NCBI RefSeq assembly: GCF_020181595.1
Contig: NZ_CP084028.1
Span: 4,370,021-4,434,020, forward strand
From: [Mycobacterium] vasticus
GTDB lineage: Bacteria; Actinomycetota; Actinomycetes; Mycobacteriales; Mycobacteriaceae
DNA: 64,000 bases
Reading direction: 5' to 3'
The position numbers and the translations under genes were made by a program. Shown here piece by piece: positions 60,255-64,000 of the stretch. The stretch's first letter is position 1. Each line of letters begins with the position of its first letter. The notes beneath the pieces were generated by a model that was given only the letters and a program-made list of their open reading frames with translations, did no database searches and was not told the DNA's origin.

Positions 60255-60761
60255 ATGCAGGTTCGCAATGTGCACCACCGGGTATTCGCCGTGCAAAGCC
60301 TCGACCAGGTGGGTGAGCTGATCGACAGCATCGCCGGCGGCAACGATCGCCTGTGGCCGCATGAGAAGTGGCCGGCGGTCCGCTTCGACCGGCCGCTCGG
60401 GCCGGGAGCGCGGGGCGGACACGGCCTGATCCGCTACGACATCGCGGAGTACCAGCCGGCCAACCTGCTGCGCTGCACGTTCACCGCGCCGACCGGCCTG
60501 CACGGCTATCACGAGTGGGCCACCCGGGCGGTACCCGGCGGCTACGAGCTGCGCCACAGCCTGATCGCGAAGACCACCGGATGGCTGGTGTTGACCTGGC
60601 CGTTGATCTGGCGTCCGTTGCACGACGCACTCATCGAGGACGCCCTCGACAAGGCCGCCGGGCAACTGGGGATTCCTACCGCCCGCACACCGTGGTCCTG
60701 GTACGTACGGACCCTGCGCCGCGCCGCAAAGCTCAGCCGGCGAACACCTGCAGAGGTCTGA
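60255..60761 (+). CDS. SRPBCC-like protein
   Basis: A 168-residue protein with a START/SRPBCC-like pattern: VRNVHHRVFAVQSLDQVGEL, GHGLIRYDIAEYQPANLLRC, GYELRHSLIAKTTGWLVLTW and a long C-terminal helix (LIEDALDKAAGQLG). It probably binds a hydrophobic ligand. I use the ATG at 60255 because GGGAG lies 6 bases upstream of it; an ATG at 60249 is too close to that site. It is divergent from a TetR gene, which may control it. Confidence 0.75.
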   Translation: MQVRNVHHRVFAVQSLDQVGELIDSIAGGNDRLWPHEKWPAVRFDRPLGPGARGGHGLIRYDIAEYQPANLLRCTFTAPTGLHGYHEWATRAVPGGYELRHSLIAKTTGWLVLTWPLIWRPLHDALIEDALDKAAGQLGIPTARTPWSWYVRTLRRAAKLSRRTPAEV

Positions 60762-60778
60762 GCGTTACCTTCGTTGCT

Positions 60779-62296
60779 GTGGCGGTGTCGGGATCACGGA
60801 TCACCCGGGCCTGCGCCGTGGGAGGCGTCGCGCTGATGCTGGTGGCGGTCCCGTCGTGTGGCCACCCGGAGTCCCCGCCGCCGCCCCTGGAAACCCCGTC
60901 CACCACGGTGCCTGTCATCCCTCGTCCCGATGCGCCCTACGCACCTCGTGAAGAGCTGATCGCACCGGTCTCCCAATTGATGAACGACGCGATCGCGGTA
61001 CCCCGGCTGCCGGGCGCGGTGGTCCGGATCGGGCACGCCGGCACCATCGCCTTCAGCCAGGCCTTCGGCGTGCGCAGACTCGCCGACGAACCCGCGCTCG
61101 ACGGCTCACCCGCGCCGGCCGAGCCGATGACCGAGGACACCATCTTCGACATCGCGTCGTTGACGAAGTGCCTGGCGACGACCGTCGCCGTCCTGCAGCT
61201 GTTTGAGCAGGGCCGGGTCCGGATCGACGAACCCGTTCAGACCTACCTGCCGGAGTTCAACGAGACCAACGACCCCCGACGCGCCCAGGTGACGCTGCGC
61301 ATGCTGCTCACCCACACGTCGGGCATCGGGGGCGATCTGAGCCACCAGGGTCCGTGGGGCCTGACCGAGGCCGACAAGGCCGACGGTGTTCATCGGGCAC
61401 TGACCGCACCGCTGGAGTTCGGCCCCGGCGACATATTCCATTACTCAGACATCGGTTTCATCATCCTCGGCACCCTGGTCGAGACGTTGACCGGCCAACC
61501 GCTGGACAACTACGTGCAGGACAACGTCTTTGCCCCGCTGGGCATGGCCGACACCCGCTACCTGCCCGCCGCCAAAGCCTGTGGCCCACACCAGCTCCGC
61601 GGTACGGCGATCACGTTCGACGCCGGCGCGGCCCGGGGCGGCGAGTGCCCGGTGGGCAGCTGGAGCACTGATCTGTTGGCCCGCATCGCGCCGACAGCGC
61701 GTGACGAAGACACCCCCGAGATCAACCCCGATTTCGATCAGCTGCTGCGCGGCACGGTGCAGGATCCGACGGCCCGCAGGATGGGCGGGGTGGCCGGCAG
61801 TGCCGGAGTGTTCTCGACCGCCGCCGACATCGGCCGGTACGCCCAGGCCCTGCTCGATCGACTTGCCGGGCGCCCGAGCCCGTTCCCACTGCGGCAGTCG
61901 ACCCTGGAATTGATGACGACACCCCAGCAACCCGGGCACGACCCGGCACAACTGGTGGCCGCGAACGCCGCTGCGCAAGAAGCGAATGCAAGCACTCCCA
62001 ACAGGATCGATCCGCTGCTGGCTGCGAACTATCCGGCGATCGGCGGACAGGATCTGCGCGGCTTCGGCTGGGACATCGACACCCCGCACTCCCGGCCGCG
62101 CGGCATGATCTTTCCGATCGGCAGCTTCGGGCACACCGGGTTCACCGGGGTGACGCTGTGGATCGACCCGGGGTCGGACACCTACGTGATCGTGCTCGCC
62201 AACGTGATCCACCAGCGCGGCGGCCCGCCCATCGCGGGGCTCAGCGGCGACGTGGCCACCGTGACCGGCCGAGCACTGCATCTTTACGGCAGCTAA
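60779..62296 (+). CDS. Lipoprotein serine hydrolase (class C beta-lactamase family)
   Basis: A 505-residue penicillin-binding-protein/beta-lactamase-type serine hydrolase. The N-terminal signal ends in the lipobox VPSC, so it should be an anchored lipoprotein. S-L-T-K with Ser127 (DIASLTKCLATT) is the nucleophile motif, Y-S-D (FHYSDIGFIILGTLVETL) replaces the usual Y-x-N, and H-T-G (GSFGHTGFTG) is the third motif. It may act on envelope peptides or esters. The start is taken as GTG at 60779 (60785 is possible); no clear ribosome site is seen. Confidence 0.85.
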   Translation: MAVSGSRITRACAVGGVALMLVAVPSCGHPESPPPPLETPSTTVPVIPRPDAPYAPREELIAPVSQLMNDAIAVPRLPGAVVRIGHAGTIAFSQAFGVRRLADEPALDGSPAPAEPMTEDTIFDIASLTKCLATTVAVLQLFEQGRVRIDEPVQTYLPEFNETNDPRRAQVTLRMLLTHTSGIGGDLSHQGPWGLTEADKADGVHRALTAPLEFGPGDIFHYSDIGFIILGTLVETLTGQPLDNYVQDNVFAPLGMADTRYLPAAKACGPHQLRGTAITFDAGAARGGECPVGSWSTDLLARIAPTARDEDTPEINPDFDQLLRGTVQDPTARRMGGVAGSAGVFSTAADIGRYAQALLDRLAGRPSPFPLRQSTLELMTTPQQPGHDPAQLVAANAAAQEANASTPNRIDPLLAANYPAIGGQDLRGFGWDIDTPHSRPRGMIFPIGSFGHTGFTGVTLWIDPGSDTYVIVLANVIHQRGGPPIAGLSGDVATVTGRALHLYGS

Positions 62297-63219
62297 GGCG
62301 TTGCGGGCCCGATGAAGTCGACGCCCGCCCGAATCGCGGGGCGATGCCGCAAGATCCGGAAGTGTGCCAGCCGGCCGAGTCCCGCCGTCGTCATCAAGCG
62401 CGCGCCCGGCCATGACGCGACGACCTTCTCGCTCGTCACGTAGGGAGTGTCGGGGTCATCGGGGTCGTGGATGAGCAGCAGCGGCGGATAGTCGGTGCGC
62501 TCGGCGATCCGGACCATGTTGGTCTCCTCCAGGGGCATGCCGATCCGGCGTTCCAGACGCCGATGCAAGCCTGCGCGTATCCGTCGGCCGAAGTTGTGGC
62601 GCGCGGCAAAGAGATCCAGGTAGATCGGAAACTCACCCATCGGCGCGAGAAACACCAACCGCTCGACCGTCGCGCCCCACGACGCCGCGAATGCGGTCGC
62701 ATTGCACCCCAGCGAGTGGGCGACGACCGCGCGCGCCGGCCCGTGCGTCGCGATCATGGCCGCCACCGCCTCGGCGCACTCGATGGCGGTGGTGCGACCG
62801 GGGGCCAATGCACCCGGCTCGGACTCGTTGTGGCTGGGCAGGTCGAAGGCGATAACCCGGTGGCCGGATTCGACGAGCGGCTTGATGAACATCCCCAGGT
62901 GCGGGCGGCGTCCACCCCAGCCGTGCACCAGATAGACCAGCGGCCCCTGCCCCCAGGCCTCGCCGACGATTCGGTGCCCGTTCCAGTGCGCTTCCAGCGG
63001 CTCGCCGGGCTTCACGCCGGGGGGCATACGCAGGCTTGACTCGATTACCGGTGGAGTGCACCACAATTCAAGAGCCCACCGCGACCCGATTGCGGGCGCG
63101 ACCCGCTCCAGCAGCCAGAACAACCGACGCACCCGCGGGGTGACCGGCGGTTGGACACCGGAGCCCTCCACATCGAGAACGATCGGCCTGGGAGCATCGC
63201 CGGCAGTTGAAGCAAGCAC
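62293..63219 (-). CDS. Alpha/beta hydrolase
   Basis: A 308-residue alpha/beta hydrolase. YLVHGWGGRRPHLGMFIKPL is the oxyanion region, VVAHSLGCNATAFA the nucleophile elbow, and LLIHDPDDPDTPYV holds the acid residue. The end LGRLAHFRILRHRPAIRAGV supplies His. The N-terminal 60 residues are unusual and include RVRRLFWLLERVAPAIGSRW, possibly membrane-associated. The start is GTG at 63219. Its stop codon overlaps that of the serine hydrolase on the other strand (CTAA at 62293-62296). Confidence 0.85.
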   Translation of the reverse strand: MLASTAGDAPRPIVLDVEGSGVQPPVTPRVRRLFWLLERVAPAIGSRWALELWCTPPVIESSLRMPPGVKPGEPLEAHWNGHRIVGEAWGQGPLVYLVHGWGGRRPHLGMFIKPLVESGHRVIAFDLPSHNESEPGALAPGRTTAIECAEAVAAMIATHGPARAVVAHSLGCNATAFAASWGATVERLVFLAPMGEFPIYLDLFAARHNFGRRIRAGLHRRLERRIGMPLEETNMVRIAERTDYPPLLLIHDPDDPDTPYVTSEKVVASWPGARLMTTAGLGRLAHFRILRHRPAIRAGVDFIGPATP

Positions 63220-63331
63220 TTGTCGAGGTTACCGAGGTGACACGGTCGGGGCCATCGTCCCGCCGCTAGCCGCTATTCGCGGTGGTGCTCAGCCCGGCGA
63301 CCGCGACCCCCAATTGGGTCTGCCGCCGCGG

Positions 63332-64000
63332 TTAGGCTCGCGCCTTCGCCGCTTCGTCGTAGAAGTCGGGCAGGTTGCCGGTGCCATAGCCCGGGATGAC
63401 CTGCTCGAACGCTTCAAATCGACCGAGCAGCCGCAGGGTGTCGGGTCCGTAGAACGGCAGGTAGAAGGTGCGGCGGGTTCCCGCGCCCACCGGTGGTGGT
63501 CCGGCGTGCATGATGCACGAGTAGTGGATGGTGACGTCGCCGGGTTGGGTGTCCATCGGGATGACGTTGGCGTCGTCGAGCCGGATCTCGCGGGGGTTGT
63601 GGGTGACCTTGTCATGAGAGCCGGCCAGAGCCCACAGTTGCGAGCCGGTGGGCCCGGCCGGATCGAGGTGGATGCCGATGTTGATCGACGGGCACATGAC
63701 CGGGCAGCCGCCCAGGTCGCAGTCGCGGTGCCACCCGAGGTTGGCGGCCATGCTGGCACCGAGCTTGGCGCCCCGACCGAACGGTTTGTACACGGTCATC
63801 GCGCCCTGGCCGCGGTCGTGCAACGGCACCAAGTCGCGTTTTGCCAGCGCAACCAGGGCAGCGACGGTGGGGTCATCGTCCATCAGCGAACGGATCAGCG
63901 TCGAGTGCTCTGACATGTAGAGCAACCGGTAGGGGAAGCGGGTTCCAGTCTGCTCGTTGTCCACCCACCACGAGAAGATGTTTCCCTCCTTCGCGGTGGC
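63332..64000 (-). CDS. Phytanoyl-CoA dioxygenase family protein, 5' end outside window
   Basis: At least 223 residues of a non-heme Fe(II)/2-oxoglutarate oxygenase. H-x-D (LGWHRDCDLGGCP) and the distal His (SCIMHAGPPPVGAG) form the iron triad, and GTRRTFYLPFYGP is near the 2-oxoglutarate arginine. The frame stays open to the right edge, through NIFSWWVDNEQTGTRFPYRL, which reads like family sequence, so I treat the gene as truncated by the window rather than starting at the GTG at 63964. It probably hydroxylates a branched or lipid substrate. Confidence 0.85.
   Translation of the reverse strand, partial: ATAKEGNIFSWWVDNEQTGTRFPYRLLYMSEHSTLIRSLMDDDPTVAALVALAKRDLVPLHDRGQGAMTVYKPFGRGAKLGASMAANLGWHRDCDLGGCPVMCPSINIGIHLDPAGPTGSQLWALAGSHDKVTHNPREIRLDDANVIPMDTQPGDVTIHYSCIMHAGPPPVGAGTRRTFYLPFYGPDTLRLLGRFEAFEQVIPGYGTGNLPDFYDEAAKARA

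Noticed and set aside
62293..62296. Shared stop codons of the serine hydrolase and the alpha/beta hydrolase (CTAA)
   Set aside because: A 4-base convergent overlap is common in compact genomes and says little by itself.
1..64000. tRNA, rRNA, CRISPR arrays, insertion sequences and att sites
   Set aside because: I looked for cloverleaf-like stretches, regular repeats and transposase motifs (DDE, HNH, serine or tyrosine recombinase) and saw none I could support.

Overview
The window is high-GC actinobacterial DNA, almost certainly from a Mycobacterium. The evidence is a complete ESX (type VII secretion) locus with its own PE, PPE, Esx pair and EspG, two further PPE-SVP proteins, a DUF732 secreted protein, two Rv2525c-like Tat proteins (DUF1906), LLM-class F420-type oxidoreductases, and many paired FadE-type acyl-CoA dehydrogenases and crotonases. 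The ESX locus matches ESX-2 of M. tuberculosis (eccB2 to eccA2) gene for gene. ESX-2 is known mainly from slow growers. The TopoNM-type topoisomerase pair is known from M. smegmatis and absent from M. tuberculosis. A nontuberculous, probably slow-growing mycobacterium fits best; I cannot name the species.

Layout. 1-4662 (minus): a catabolic operon of an SDR, an acetoacetate decarboxylase-like enzyme and three tandem amidohydrolases, divergent from an IclR regulator (4738-5631) across a perfect inverted repeat. A fused HadA/HadB-type dehydratase follows (5694-6722). 6730-11911 (minus): a beta-oxidation-type operon of two acyl-CoA dehydrogenases, an alpha/beta hydrolase, a crotonase, a TetR regulator and an SCO6745-like protein, joined by 4-base overlaps. 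11912-12495: a 584-base AT-richer, structured gap. 12496-16734 (plus): PPE, PPE, an SbtA-like bicarbonate-type permease and a DUF732 secreted protein. 16745-24009: a FadE pair, a crotonase, SDRs, an LLM oxidoreductase gene broken by a frameshift, a TetR regulator, and an unrecognised gene coupled to an SDR. 24026-32594 (minus): a seven-gene run (TesB thioesterase, aldehyde dehydrogenase, SDR, LLM oxidoreductase, Tat-exported DUF1906 protein, kinase-like/DUF7064-like fusion, ABC-F ATPase) facing a TetR gene across a 20-base palindrome. 33337-36581: a CruF-like membrane protein, the second DUF1906 protein, and a lower-GC patch of small minus-strand genes, including a 28-residue membrane peptide.

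36701-53509 (plus): the ESX-2 locus, in the order eccB2, eccC2, PE, PPE, esxD, esxC, espG2, a MinD-like ATPase, eccD2, mycP2, eccE2, eccA2. EccB/C/D/E and MycP form the inner-membrane machine. EccC2 is the three-ATPase motor, EspG2 and EccA2 are cytosolic helpers, and PE/PPE and EsxD/EsxC are the expected substrates. A strong hairpin follows esxC and could set the Esx/machine expression ratio.

53574-64000: an ArsR/SRPBCC pair with its operator, the topoNM operon, a crotonase overlapping a TetR gene tail to tail, an SRPBCC protein behind two palindromes, a lipoprotein serine hydrolase, an alpha/beta hydrolase, and a phytanoyl-CoA dioxygenase-like gene that runs off the window. I saw no rRNA, tRNA, CRISPR array or insertion sequence.
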